Source of the DNA: Pseudomonas abietaniphila
GTDB lineage: Bacteria > Pseudomonadota > Gammaproteobacteria > Pseudomonadales > Pseudomonadaceae
Length of the DNA: 47,628 nucleotides
Reading direction: 5' to 3'
NCBI RefSeq assembly: GCF_900100795.1
Contig: NZ_FNCO01000028.1
Coordinates: 1 to 47,628 of the forward strand
Of the stretch, positions 39,019-46,861 are shown piece after piece. The notes beneath the pieces were generated by a model. That model ran no database searches. It saw nothing but the letters and a program-made list of their open reading frames with translations, and was not told where the DNA came from. The position numbers were made by a program, and so were the translations under genes. The first letter of the stretch is position 1. Each line of letters opens with the position of its first letter.

Positions 39019-39906
39019 GTGTCCGCACAAAATTCCGCGCCAGTGGCGCACGAGCAACAGCTTCACATCATCCCGCACGCGGCGACCAGCACTAGCGCGC
39101 TCGTGCTGGATGGCGACAGCCTGGACAAGATGATGCGACTGGCTGACGTCATGGCCACCGGCCGCGCAACATTGCCGAAGCACTTCAACGGCAACTCCGC
39201 CGACTGCCTGGCTGTGATCATGCAGTCGATGCAGTGGAAGATGAACCCCTTCGCAGTGGCGCAAAAAACGCACCTGGTGAATGGGGTCCTAGGCTACGAG
39301 GCTCAACTCGTGAACGCCGTAATCACCACCTGCGCGCCGGTCATGGATCGCTTGCATTACGAGTGGTTTGGCGAGTGGGAGAAAGTGATCGGCAAGTTCA
39401 CGATCAAGAGCGGCGAAAAGGGCGAGTACCGCGTCCCAGGCTGGAAGATGCAGGACGAGGAAGGCTTGGGCGTGAAGGTCTGGGCCACCTTCCGCGGTGA
39501 AGACGAACCGCGCGTGTTGGAGCTACTGCTGGCACAGGCACGAACTCGCAACAGCACGCTTTGGGCAGACGACCCTCGCCAGCAACTGGCGTATCTCGCG
39601 ACCAAGCGCTGGTCCCGTCTCTACTGCCCCGATGTGATCCTCGGCGTTTACAGCCCTGACGAACTGGAGGAAAGCGCCCCGCGCGTTCGCGATGTTTCCC
39701 CGGTTCGCGAACCAGAGCCTGCGGGTCTGCCGCCCTACCCAGAAGACAAGCTCAGCGAAAACCTGCCCAAGTGGCAGAAGTCGGTCGACGCTGGAAAGTC
39801 GTCGCCTGAGCACCTGATCGCAACCATCAGCAGCAAATACACCCTGAGCGAGCAGCAGATCGAGCAGATCAAAAACCTCGCGCCCATCGAAGGAGAATCC
39901 GCATGA
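39019..39906 (+). CDS. recT: RecT-family single-strand annealing protein
   Basis: 295 residues from GTG 39019, which has AAGGAG 5 bases upstream; the in-frame ATG at 39001 lacks an SD. Core: DKMMRLADVMATGRATLPKHFNGNSADCLAVIMQSMQWKMNPFAVAQKTHLVNGVLGYEAQLVNAVI, typical of the RecT/Bet group. It anneals complementary single strands made by the exonuclease encoded next, to which it is ATGA-coupled. The C-terminal tail ends in a short helical domain. Confidence 0.93.
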   Translation: MSAQNSAPVAHEQQLHIIPHAATSTSALVLDGDSLDKMMRLADVMATGRATLPKHFNGNSADCLAVIMQSMQWKMNPFAVAQKTHLVNGVLGYEAQLVNAVITTCAPVMDRLHYEWFGEWEKVIGKFTIKSGEKGEYRVPGWKMQDEEGLGVKVWATFRGEDEPRVLELLLAQARTRNSTLWADDPRQQLAYLATKRWSRLYCPDVILGVYSPDELEESAPRVRDVSPVREPEPAGLPPYPEDKLSENLPKWQKSVDAGKSSPEHLIATISSKYTLSEQQIEQIKNLAPIEGESA

Positions 39907-41561
39907 AGATCCATAACGTCGCCCAGGGGACTCCCGAGTGGCATGCGCTGCGCGCCAACTATCACACTGCATCCGAAGCGCCCGCCATGATGGGTGACTC
40001 GAAGCAGATGAAACGCACCGAACTGCTGCACGCCAAGAAGACCGGTCTTGATCGGGACATTTCGTGGTGGGTTCAGAAATACCTGTTCGACAAAGGCCAC
40101 GATTCAGAAGCGCGCGCTCGGCCGATCCTTGAAGCGCGTATCGGCGAAGACCTCTTCCCGGTTGTCGGCACCGACGGCGACCTGCTCGCGTCCCTGGACG
40201 GCTGCACCATGCTGGGCGAAATTCTGTTCGAGCACAAAATGTGGAATGAACAGCTCGCCGCTGACGTGCGCGCAGGGGAACTGGACGCCCACTACTACTG
40301 GCAGCTGGAACAGCAACTGCTTGTGTCCGGCGCTGAGAAAGTGATTTTCGTCTGCTCCGACGGTACCGAGGAGAACTTCGTGTCGATGGAGTACTTCCCC
40401 GTGCCCGGACGCGCCGAAAAGCTTGTTGCAGGCTGGAAGCAGTTCAAAGCTGACTTGGAGACCTACGAACCGGTAGAGGCCGTTCCAGAGGCAGTAGGCA
40501 CCGCACCAGAAGCCCTGCCCGCTTTGCGCATCGAAGTCACCGGCATGGTGACTGCCAGCAACCTTGAACAGTTCAAGGCCCGATCATTGGCCGTCATTGG
40601 CGCCATTAACACCGACTTGCAGACCGATCAGCACTTCGCTGACGCGGACAAAACGGTGAAATGGTGCGGCGAAGTCGAATCGAAGCTGGCAGCGGCGAAA
40701 CAGCACGCCCTCAGCCAAACCGAGTCGATCGATCTGCTGTTCCGCACAATCGACCAAATCAGCGAACAAACCCGGACGAAGCGCCTGGAGCTCGAAAAGC
40801 TGGTCAAGGCTCGCAAGGTTGCGATTCGCGATGAGATCGTCACAAAGGCGCAAGCGGCTCTGAGGTCGCATATTGATCAGATCAACGCATCGCTCGGTGG
40901 CCGCGTGCTGCTGCCTCAAGTCTCATCTGATTTTGCCGGCGCCATCAAAGGCAAGAAGTCGATAGCCAGCCTGCGCGACGCTGCCGAAAGCGAACTCGCC
41001 CGCGCCAAGATCGATGCCAGCCAAAAGGCCGACGCTATCCGCCTCAACCTCGCCAGCCTGGCTGAGCTGGCCGTCGACCATAACTTCCTGTTCAACGATA
41101 TCCAGCAATTGGTCATGAAGGCCAACGATGACCTGGTGACGTTGATCAAGGTCCGCATCGACGAGCACAAGAAAGCCGAGGAAGACCGGCTGGAGAAACA
41201 GCGCCAGCAGATCCGCGAGGAAGAAGCGAAGAAGCTCGCCGATGCTGAAGCCGCGAAGGTTGCTGAGCAAAATAAGGCCGTTGAGCAAGCGGCGCCCACC
41301 CCGTCGGCTTCTGCGCCAACACCTAAACCCCAGCCTACGGCGCGCGTATCGACGGTCGCGCCATCAGCAAAAGTGCCGCCGAAGCCGACGAAGATGGAAG
41401 CCCATGTGCCAGACCTGTCAGTCCTGGTTAAAGCCGTCTACGAAGGCCGAGCGCCGATTTCGGTGCTCACCGTCAACTGGGGCGCACTCGACGACCTTGT
41501 TCACATCCACGGCGAAGCATTCAGCATGGACGGGGTCGTCCTGCAGCAGGTGGCAGCATGA
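39903..41561 (+). CDS. YqaJ-type exonuclease with long C-terminal coiled-coil extension
   Basis: 552 residues. Residues 1-190 form a YqaJ/lambda-exonuclease domain: GTPEWHALR, LASLDG (Asp99), FEHKMW (Glu110-X-Lys112), YYWQLEQQL. About 360 further residues follow: helical segments, an Ala/Glu/Lys coiled coil (residues about 420-465), a Pro-rich linker and a short C-terminal domain (VPDLSVLVKAVYEGRAPISVLTVNWGALDDL). It makes single strands from double-strand ends for RecT. The extension goes beyond the nuclease fold and is unexplained. Confidence 0.9.
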   Translation: MKIHNVAQGTPEWHALRANYHTASEAPAMMGDSKQMKRTELLHAKKTGLDRDISWWVQKYLFDKGHDSEARARPILEARIGEDLFPVVGTDGDLLASLDGCTMLGEILFEHKMWNEQLAADVRAGELDAHYYWQLEQQLLVSGAEKVIFVCSDGTEENFVSMEYFPVPGRAEKLVAGWKQFKADLETYEPVEAVPEAVGTAPEALPALRIEVTGMVTASNLEQFKARSLAVIGAINTDLQTDQHFADADKTVKWCGEVESKLAAAKQHALSQTESIDLLFRTIDQISEQTRTKRLELEKLVKARKVAIRDEIVTKAQAALRSHIDQINASLGGRVLLPQVSSDFAGAIKGKKSIASLRDAAESELARAKIDASQKADAIRLNLASLAELAVDHNFLFNDIQQLVMKANDDLVTLIKVRIDEHKKAEEDRLEKQRQQIREEEAKKLADAEAAKVAEQNKAVEQAAPTPSASAPTPKPQPTARVSTVAPSAKVPPKPTKMEAHVPDLSVLVKAVYEGRAPISVLTVNWGALDDLVHIHGEAFSMDGVVLQQVAA

Positions 41562-42172
41562 TCAGCCTCGAATTGAGCATGGTTCGTCACAACCAGCCGA
41601 AGTCGGCCGAACTGGCCGCCGCTATGGATGAATACCTTCGCCGCGGCGGTCAGGTGTCTGAGGTTGCAGGGCCTATTCCGGCTCCACGGCCATACGGGTA
41701 CCGCACGGCTCCCGCGCCGATCTCATCACCAGATCGCAAGCCGCTGCCGCCCCGCCGAAGCAAGAAGGAAACGATGCACCGCCTGCGCATTGTCCCGGAC
41801 ATCGAAGAGGCGCAGGCCAAGCCGGTGAAAACGAAAGCGCCGCCGGCTGACTTGGATCGTGTTCGCGAGCTGGCAAAGACGTTGTCGCAAGGCGAAGTCG
41901 CCGAACTCACCGGTATCAGCCGCAAGCAGCTCTACACCATGGCGCGGGCTTACGGTTTCGAGTTCCAGCCGGCTGCCAACGGCGGCGCCGCGAACCTGGT
42001 GCACAACCAGAGCGACCCGGCCGAAGACGCCAAGAACGTCGAGCGCATCGAGGCTATGCGCGACATCGGCGTGAGCCGCTCCCAGGCCGCCCGCCATATG
42101 GGCATCAGCACCTGCTACCTGCGTCGCCTGATCCGTGACAACGACATCGACTATCCGGTGACGAAGCGGTGA
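41558..42172 (+). CDS. Protein with two HTH motifs, likely DNA-binding
   Basis: 204 residues. A Pro-rich N-terminal half is followed by two helix-turn-helix stretches: SQGEVAELTGISRKQLYTMARAYGFEF and SRSQAARHMGISTCYLRRLIRDNDIDYP. ATG 41558 is ATGA-coupled to the exonuclease gene and has AGGTGG upstream. It could be a regulator of the early operon. Targets unknown. Confidence 0.78.
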   Translation: MISLELSMVRHNQPKSAELAAAMDEYLRRGGQVSEVAGPIPAPRPYGYRTAPAPISSPDRKPLPPRRSKKETMHRLRIVPDIEEAQAKPVKTKAPPADLDRVRELAKTLSQGEVAELTGISRKQLYTMARAYGFEFQPAANGGAANLVHNQSDPAEDAKNVERIEAMRDIGVSRSQAARHMGISTCYLRRLIRDNDIDYPVTKR

Positions 42173-42244
42173 AGCGCGTCTTCAAGGCGCCAAAGCAGCG
42201 CAAGCGCAACCCACAACACCACCTACCACCGAGCGGGCTTGCTT

Positions 42245-42472
42245 ATGCTGACTCTCGTTACCAGCTACCAGATGACCATGGAAGACGCTCTGCTGGCGAT
42301 GCTCCTGGCGTATCGAATCCACGGAACGGATGCAGCAATCAAGGCGACTGCGCATCGTGTCCGCGACAAGGTGCGGATCGGCTGCCGACCAGCAATCAAC
42401 AACGTGATCCGCTGCCGGTCTCAGCTGGAGTGGGCGAAAAATCTCTGTGAGGATGAAGAGTCATGGCGATGA
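42245..42472 (+). CDS. Hypothetical early protein
   Basis: 75 residues from ATG 42245: MLTLVTSYQMTMEDALLAMLLAYRIHGTDAAIKATAHRVRDKVRIGCRPAINNVI, mostly helical. The stop overlaps the next start. Another frame over the same bases (GTG 42169) exists; the one given here looks more protein-like. Function unknown. Confidence 0.65.
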   Translation: MLTLVTSYQMTMEDALLAMLLAYRIHGTDAAIKATAHRVRDKVRIGCRPAINNVIRCRSQLEWAKNLCEDEESWR

Positions 42473-42774
42473 CCCAGCAGCAGCGCGACGAGAAGACCGC
42501 GCTCAAGAGGAAGGCGTACGGCGAAGAGGAATTGCGGCTACGTGTACGGCCAGGCACGAAGCAGGCGCTCGCCGAACTGATGGCCTGGGCAGAGATCGAG
42601 GAGCAAGGTGAAGCGCTGACGCTGATGATTCATCGGCTGCATGAATTAGGGCCTGATCGGGCCCTGCCGTTGCTTGAGGTTCCGCGCCACAAGATTGAGG
42701 TGTCACCAATCGTGGCGCGGAAACTGGAACTGGCCTATCAGCGTGAAGCTTTGCGGATAGGCCGGTATGAGTGA
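42463..42774 (+). CDS. Ribbon-helix-helix-like small protein
   Basis: 103 residues: EELRLRVRPGTKQALAELMAWAEIEEQGEALTLMIHRLHELGP looks like an RHH/Arc-type DNA-binding fold. The C-terminal part (VPRHKIEVSPIVARKLELA) is a conserved extension. ATG 42463 has GAGGATGAAGAG upstream. Function inferred from the fold pattern. Confidence 0.68.
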   Translation: MAMTQQQRDEKTALKRKAYGEEELRLRVRPGTKQALAELMAWAEIEEQGEALTLMIHRLHELGPDRALPLLEVPRHKIEVSPIVARKLELAYQREALRIGRYE

Positions 42775-42972
42775 TTACAGCAGTGTTTTCAAATGACCGA
42801 GATAGTCTGCTGCGGCGGTCTTTTCTGAAGTACCGGGCGGTCCGTCCTCGCTCATGATGCGCGAATGAGCGTCATCGAAAACTTTGTGTGAGACGAAGCT
42901 CATCTGATTGTTTTTGAGAAGGGCGATAAGCAGACTTTCCACTGCATCTATCTGCGCTTGTTGCTGACTCAT
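42775..42972 (-). CDS. Small minus-strand protein in the early operon
   Basis: 65 residues from ATG 42972 (AGGAG 8 bases upstream): MSQQQAQIDAVESLLIALLKNNQMSFVSHKVFDDAHSRIM. Its stop is directly adjacent to the stop of the plus-strand gene 42463-42774. Opposite to the operon, it must have its own promoter. A longer minus frame to 43677 is a shadow of the next gene. Function unknown. Confidence 0.68.
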   Translation of the reverse strand: MSQQQAQIDAVESLLIALLKNNQMSFVSHKVFDDAHSRIMSEDGPPGTSEKTAAADYLGHLKTLL

Positions 42973-43077
42973 AGTTTTACTCCTGGTACCGACCCCATGC
43001 CGGTCACCACGTATAGCCCACCACCAACCTATTCGCCACCGAACTTTCGGAGGCTTGATTCTGCATTGAGCATTGCC

Positions 43078-43713
43078 ATGGCCGATCAATTTTATCTGCA
43101 GGACAGTCGAAGCTACGTCGGCGACGGTCTGACGTTCCACGGCAAGGAGCACCGCGGCTACTACACCGACCTGGATAAGTGCCACTTGTACACTCAGGAG
43201 CAGGCCTGCGGCCATCGCGACACCGACATCCCATGGCCGAAGGATTACATCGACGCTCGGGCTCACCATGGAGTCGATTGCCAGTTGATGGATGAGCAAG
43301 CCAATCAGGCAATGCTGGTTCCTGGTTGCCGGGTCTATGTTCAGGTCTGCGGCGACTGGAATGGCAACGACGTCTACTGGGTCGGCGCCAAAAGTCGCGG
43401 CGAGGTGACAGAGAATCTCGACCTTGCTGCAGAAATGGAATTCGAGGGGGCTTCGTTCATGTTCGCCGACCAGGCGCAGAGCGGGCAGCGCAAGCTTTGG
43501 GCCTGCGCCGACATCGACTCGATCAGACGTCGTCTCGTACACCGTCACCGGGTCAGCATCAAAGACGCGTTGCGCGGTACAGGAATCAAGCTGATCAAGC
43601 CGAAAAAGCCGCGGGAAATGATGTTCAACTGTCACGGTTGCGGCCGGTTCATCTCTGATCGCCAGCGCTTTCAGCATGACTGCCTGAACTGCGGCGCTGA
43701 CAACCGTCCCTGA
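43078..43713 (+). CDS. Conserved phage protein with C-terminal zinc ribbon
   Basis: 211 residues from ATG 43078: MADQFYLQDSRSYVGDGLTFHGKEHRGYYTDLDK matches a common phage family start. The C-terminus has CHGCGRFISDRQRFQHDCLNCG, a zinc ribbon. The frame opens further upstream (Pro/Tyr-rich), but the family start supports 43078. It lies between two convergent minus-strand genes. Function unknown. Confidence 0.75.
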   Translation: MADQFYLQDSRSYVGDGLTFHGKEHRGYYTDLDKCHLYTQEQACGHRDTDIPWPKDYIDARAHHGVDCQLMDEQANQAMLVPGCRVYVQVCGDWNGNDVYWVGAKSRGEVTENLDLAAEMEFEGASFMFADQAQSGQRKLWACADIDSIRRRLVHRHRVSIKDALRGTGIKLIKPKKPREMMFNCHGCGRFISDRQRFQHDCLNCGADNRP

Positions 43714-43908
43714 TCACGCCAGCGCATCCACCGCCACCTCAATCTCATTGATGGCCATCGGCACATGCAGTGAATCGTATTCTCGGTACTGCAGAAGCTC
43801 GTCCGCAGCAGCATTGGACAGGTCCTCAAGGTCCAGCCCCTGTTTCCCGGCCGCGATCAACACAGCCTTCAGGGCCATCCGCAAAGCCTTCTCCATATCT
43901 TCGCTCAT
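43714..43908 (-). CDS. Small minus-strand hypothetical protein
   Basis: 64 residues from ATG 43908 (GGGAGAAGG upstream): MSEDMEKALRMALKAVLIAAGKQGLDLEDLSNAAADELLQYREY, helical and acidic. Its stop abuts that of the plus-strand gene. With 42775-42972 it forms a pair of opposed small genes. Function unknown. Confidence 0.65.
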   Translation of the reverse strand: MSEDMEKALRMALKAVLIAAGKQGLDLEDLSNAAADELLQYREYDSLHVPMAINEIEVAVDALA

Positions 43909-44004
43909 GACCTTCTCCCTTCCTGTGGAGAGGTAAGCGTAGGCCATTCCCCAACTTTGAATCACGCGGGCAGCAGCCATATGGCAGCCCTTGGAGGATC
44001 ACGC

Positions 44005-44210
44005 ATGTCTACCCCCACCTCCGCGTCAGGCGGATTGATCTTTCCCGTCCTCGCATCAGGCGGCGCGTGCTACACGCCTTCAAGTCCAGCTTCAGGCTAA
44101 AGGGCGGGCCAATCAAGTCTGCATGGCTGTGCACGCCAGGGACGCTGGTCTTCACCTTGGGTGAGTGGCGCGGCTACTACGACTCGAGCAATGAATGGGT
44201 GCCGTTATGA
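44005..44210 (+). pseudogene. Small early gene with a probable one-base frameshift
   Basis: ATG 44005 has a strong SD (GGAGGATC) but its frame closes after 31 codons. The overlapping frame ending at TGA 44208-44210 reads like a protein (RRVLHAFKSSFRLKGGPIKSAWLCTPGTLVFTLGEWRGYYDSSNEWVPL) and overlaps the next start as ATGA, yet has no start with SD. Adding one C to the CCCCC run at 44012-44016 would join the two. Either it is broken or the base count in the run is wrong. Confidence 0.65.
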
Positions 44211-44398
44211 CACCTCATGAATTCATCGAAAAGAGCGTTCACGACGAGCTGGCGAAGCAGGGATTCAAGGAAGGCATCTGCTTTTCAGTGTCCCGCAACG
44301 CCGTCGACTACTACCGCCAGCGGAGCATGTTCAAGAAAAACGTCATCGCAGACGTACTCAGCTGGTCGAAGAAAAAGGCCAAGGAATTATCCAGATGA
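44207..44398 (+). CDS. Small hypothetical protein
   Basis: 63 residues from ATG 44207: MTPHEFIEKSVHDELAKQGFKEGICFSVSRNAVDYYRQRSMFKKNVIADVLSW, basic C-terminus. It is coupled by ATGA to the preceding (frameshifted) gene and to the methyltransferase-like gene after it. Function unknown. Confidence 0.68.
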   Translation: MTPHEFIEKSVHDELAKQGFKEGICFSVSRNAVDYYRQRSMFKKNVIADVLSWSKKKAKELSR

Positions 44399-45069
44399 AA
44401 AAACCGATCGCGATCTTCCTGTGCGACCTAACCGGCGTCATGGCCCAACCTTGGGTCGAGGCCGGTTACGAGACCATCCTGATCGACCCTCAACACCCTG
44501 AAGGCGTGCACACCGAAGGCGCGATCACAAAGGTCGGGCGCATCATCGATCACCCTGAATCGTGGCAGGTCATTCGGGATGCTGTCGCCACCGGCCGGGT
44601 TGAGTTCGTGGCCGGCTTTCCGCCGTGCACCGACCTTGCCGTGAGCGGCGCCCGCTGGTTCGAGGCGAAGCGCAAGGCTGACCCGGCCGTGCAGTTCAAG
44701 GCCATGCACGTGGTTTGGCAGTGTCAGATCATCGGCGAGTTGTCCGGCGCGCCATGGTTCGCAGAGAACCCAGTCAGCCAGATCAGCAGCCTCTGGCGAA
44801 AGCCAGACCACTGGTTTCACCCGTGGCAGTTCTCAGGATTCTGCGCCGACGACCAGTACACGAAAAAGACTTGCCTGTGGACCGGGGGGGGCTTCGTGAT
44901 GCCAGCGCCATTCACTGATGAAAGCCTGGGCTCTCCGGATGATCGAATCCACAAGGCGCCTCCCGGTCCCGACCGTGCCAACTTCCGTAGCGCGACCCCG
45001 GCGGGCTTTGCCCGGGCAGTGTTCCTTGCCAATCACAAACCGGCTGACGCCGCTCGGGCCGCCGCCTGA
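44395..45069 (+). CDS. C5-cytosine methyltransferase-like protein
   Basis: 224 residues. The N-terminal CDLTGVMAQPWVEAGYETILID is an unusual version of the SAM-binding motif I. GFPPCTDLAVSG carries the PPC catalytic Cys78 (motif IV), and AENPVSQI (Glu124, motif VI) follows. It lacks the long target-recognition region of full Dcm enzymes. Possibly protects phage DNA from restriction; activity and target are unproven. It is ATGA-coupled to the previous gene. Confidence 0.78.
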   Translation: MKKPIAIFLCDLTGVMAQPWVEAGYETILIDPQHPEGVHTEGAITKVGRIIDHPESWQVIRDAVATGRVEFVAGFPPCTDLAVSGARWFEAKRKADPAVQFKAMHVVWQCQIIGELSGAPWFAENPVSQISSLWRKPDHWFHPWQFSGFCADDQYTKKTCLWTGGGFVMPAPFTDESLGSPDDRIHKAPPGPDRANFRSATPAGFARAVFLANHKPADAARAAA

Positions 45070-45080
45070 CCAACCCCACA

Positions 45081-45126
45081 GTAACCTCCAGAGGTTACAT
45101 CTCGAAAAGTAACCTGTATGGGTTAT
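45081..45126. repeat. Two related inverted repeats upstream of 45139
   Basis: GTAACCTCCAGAGGTTAC (45081-45098) is a perfect 8+8 dyad. GTAACCTGTATGGGTTAT (45109-45126) is an imperfect copy 28 bases downstream. Centre spacing is about 28 bp. They lie between the methyltransferase-like gene and the next start, a likely repressor or activator binding region. Confidence 0.7.
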
Positions 45127-45138
45127 AGGGATATCGCC

Positions 45139-45333
45139 ATGCCTGAACCAGTTCAACAAGTCCGAGCCACGGTGCTGCTGGGTCGTGACGGTATGCATCG
45201 CATCAGCCTTCACCGCTTGCCTCAGGTTCATCTTGCCCCGGCGCAAGCGCTGACCATCGCAAGAGAAATCAACCAATACGCCATCGACGCCATGCGGCCT
45301 GACGGTGAGCGGGATATTCAGGAGGGCTTATGA
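45139..45333 (+). CDS. Small hypothetical protein
   Basis: 64 residues from ATG 45139: MPEPVQQVRATVLLGRDGMHRISLHRLPQVHLAPAQALTIAREINQYAIDAM. SD AGGGAT. It overlaps the next gene start. The dyads directly upstream suggest it heads a separately controlled unit. Function unknown. Confidence 0.66.
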   Translation: MPEPVQQVRATVLLGRDGMHRISLHRLPQVHLAPAQALTIAREINQYAIDAMRPDGERDIQEGL

Positions 45334-46142
45334 GTCAGGAATGCCAACAACCACAAGCACATCCAGCGCGTTGCGGGTGCGAGCAGAAGAAGCCACACCC
45401 CGACCGGCTTTGCCACATCGACTACGCCGCGCACCCGTACCACTGTGGCTGCCTGAAGGGCGATGCCGAAGCGCAGCGCCGGTTTGACGAATATCAGCGC
45501 AACACCTCCGTTCTTCCTGCTGGCTATTGCGATCCGAACCGTGCGCAACAAGGTGGAGAGCCTAAACCTCCAGCGCTGACTGTTCCGCCTGGTGGCGGGG
45601 AGCGTAAGACCTTCGCAGACGCTATCAAGAATCCACCCGACTGGGTGGGCAAGGCTCTGTCTGGCGGAAAGGTAGTGTGCGCCATTTGTGCCGACCTCGG
45701 CGATCAGTGCGTGACGTGTGAAGAGGCTGAATTTTCCGCTTGGGCTGACAGGCACTTTGCTTCAGCTGACTATCGGCAGACTTCCGCAGGCGTGTTTATT
45801 CAGGACTGGATGCGCCACTCATTTGCGGCATGGCAGGCCCGAGGCAAGGACGTCACCCGCCTGCAGGCCGAGAACGCCGCACTCCAGCAGCGCTTGAACG
45901 TGGCGGATCAGCTTGTTGATGATCTGCAATCCGAACTGACCAAGGCGCGGGAATTGCTGACCGACCTTAAATATTGGGCGCCTTCTAAAGGGCAGGTTCT
46001 GATAGACCGCTTTCTCGCCCACCAATCCGCGCCAGCCTGTATGCATGAATGGGATATAAACGAGCAGGGCACAGCGACAACTTGTTCTAGTTGCGGTGCT
46101 AGGTCCAGTGACGATGCGCCAGTCGCGAAGGGTGGTGAGTGA
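45330..46142 (+). CDS. Cys-rich mosaic early protein (Eaa-like)
   Basis: 270 residues. The N-terminal Cys/His cluster (HPARCGCEQKKPHPDRLCHIDYAAHPYHCGC) is followed by a central CAICADLGDQCVTCEE. The middle (EFSAWADRHFASADYRQTSAGVFIQDWMRHSFAAWQAR) resembles Eaa-type early proteins. A coiled coil (LQAENAALQQRLNVADQLVDDLQSEL) and a final zinc ribbon (CMHEW...CSSCG) complete it. Modular and probably recombination-derived. Function unknown. Confidence 0.7.
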   Translation: MSQECQQPQAHPARCGCEQKKPHPDRLCHIDYAAHPYHCGCLKGDAEAQRRFDEYQRNTSVLPAGYCDPNRAQQGGEPKPPALTVPPGGGERKTFADAIKNPPDWVGKALSGGKVVCAICADLGDQCVTCEEAEFSAWADRHFASADYRQTSAGVFIQDWMRHSFAAWQARGKDVTRLQAENAALQQRLNVADQLVDDLQSELTKARELLTDLKYWAPSKGQVLIDRFLAHQSAPACMHEWDINEQGTATTCSSCGARSSDDAPVAKGGE

Positions 46143-46351
46143 TGAGTCAAGTTCGCACAAACCTGCTCAACGTGGCCGGGTACACCCCGTATTGCGGCGG
46201 CGGCATTTCCGGTGATACGAAATGCAACATACCTCGCACGAGCTGGACGGGTAATCAGTTCCGCTGCCATCAGTGCGGATGGGTTTCGGCATTCCCTGCA
46301 GAATTCATAGCGCAATACCGGGAGAAATGGCATTCAGGAGTGAAATCATGA
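46142..46351 (+). CDS. Small zinc-ribbon hypothetical protein
   Basis: 69 residues from ATG 46142: SQVRTNLLNVAGYTPYCGGG and FRCHQCGWVSAFPAEFIAQYREKWH give one possible zinc site (Cys18, Cys28, CHQC). Coupled to the genes before and after by overlap. Function unknown. Confidence 0.68.
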   Translation: MSQVRTNLLNVAGYTPYCGGGISGDTKCNIPRTSWTGNQFRCHQCGWVSAFPAEFIAQYREKWHSGVKS

Positions 46352-46797
46352 CCAATACGAACAACCTGCTGCCGTGCCCATGCTGTGGAGGCGGGGCGGA
46401 AGAAATGGGTGGCTACACGACTTCCGTTAAATGGATTATGTGTCTTAAATGCGGGCTGGAAACGAAGGGCTTCGACAATACTGAATTGGCCTCGAAATCC
46501 TGGAACACCCGCACCACACCGCCCGATGATGTCCGCGCAGTGGTTGATGAGCGCACGCCTCAGGATTACGCGATCGAGCACGCTGAATACCTCGCCGCTG
46601 CAGCCGACGGTGTGCAGGAGGCATACAAGGCGTATTCGCTGGCCCAGATGAATGTCGACGAAGGCGGCGATGAAGGCGAAGACGAGCTTGCGGAGGTGGT
46701 TGACTCCGCCCGCCAAGATCTACACGAGGCATTGCATAACCTGCGCAACATGACCTACGAGTTTCGCAAACGCCGCGACTGCGCCACCCCGCAGTAA
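46348..46797 (+). CDS. Lar-like zinc-ribbon protein with acidic C-terminus
   Basis: 149 residues from ATG 46348 (CAGGAG upstream). The N-terminal PCPCCGGGAEEMGGYTTSVKWIMCLKCGLETKGF...KSWNTR is a Lar-type zinc ribbon. The C-terminal part is acidic and helical (MNVDEGGDEGEDELAEVVDSARQDLHEALHN). Lar proteins ease type I restriction in lambdoid prophages; assignment of that role here is inferred. Confidence 0.75.
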   Translation: MTNTNNLLPCPCCGGGAEEMGGYTTSVKWIMCLKCGLETKGFDNTELASKSWNTRTTPPDDVRAVVDERTPQDYAIEHAEYLAAAADGVQEAYKAYSLAQMNVDEGGDEGEDELAEVVDSARQDLHEALHNLRNMTYEFRKRRDCATPQ

Positions 46798-46861
46798 CCC
46801 CGCCGCCCGTTCGGCCCCACCCTATCCCTATTGCCTGCTGCGTATGCGGCGAGGAGATCAT

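Noticed and set aside
42169..42450. GTG-started frame overlapping the 42245-42472 gene
   Set aside because: It has GTGA overlap with the previous gene but no SD, and its second half has low-complexity composition, while the competing frame looks like a normal helical protein. A short real gene at its N-terminus is not excluded.
42973..43677. N-terminal extension of the minus-strand gene 42775-42972 to 300 codons
   Set aside because: The extension is antisense to the conserved plus-strand protein 43078-43713; a start with good SD exists at 42972.
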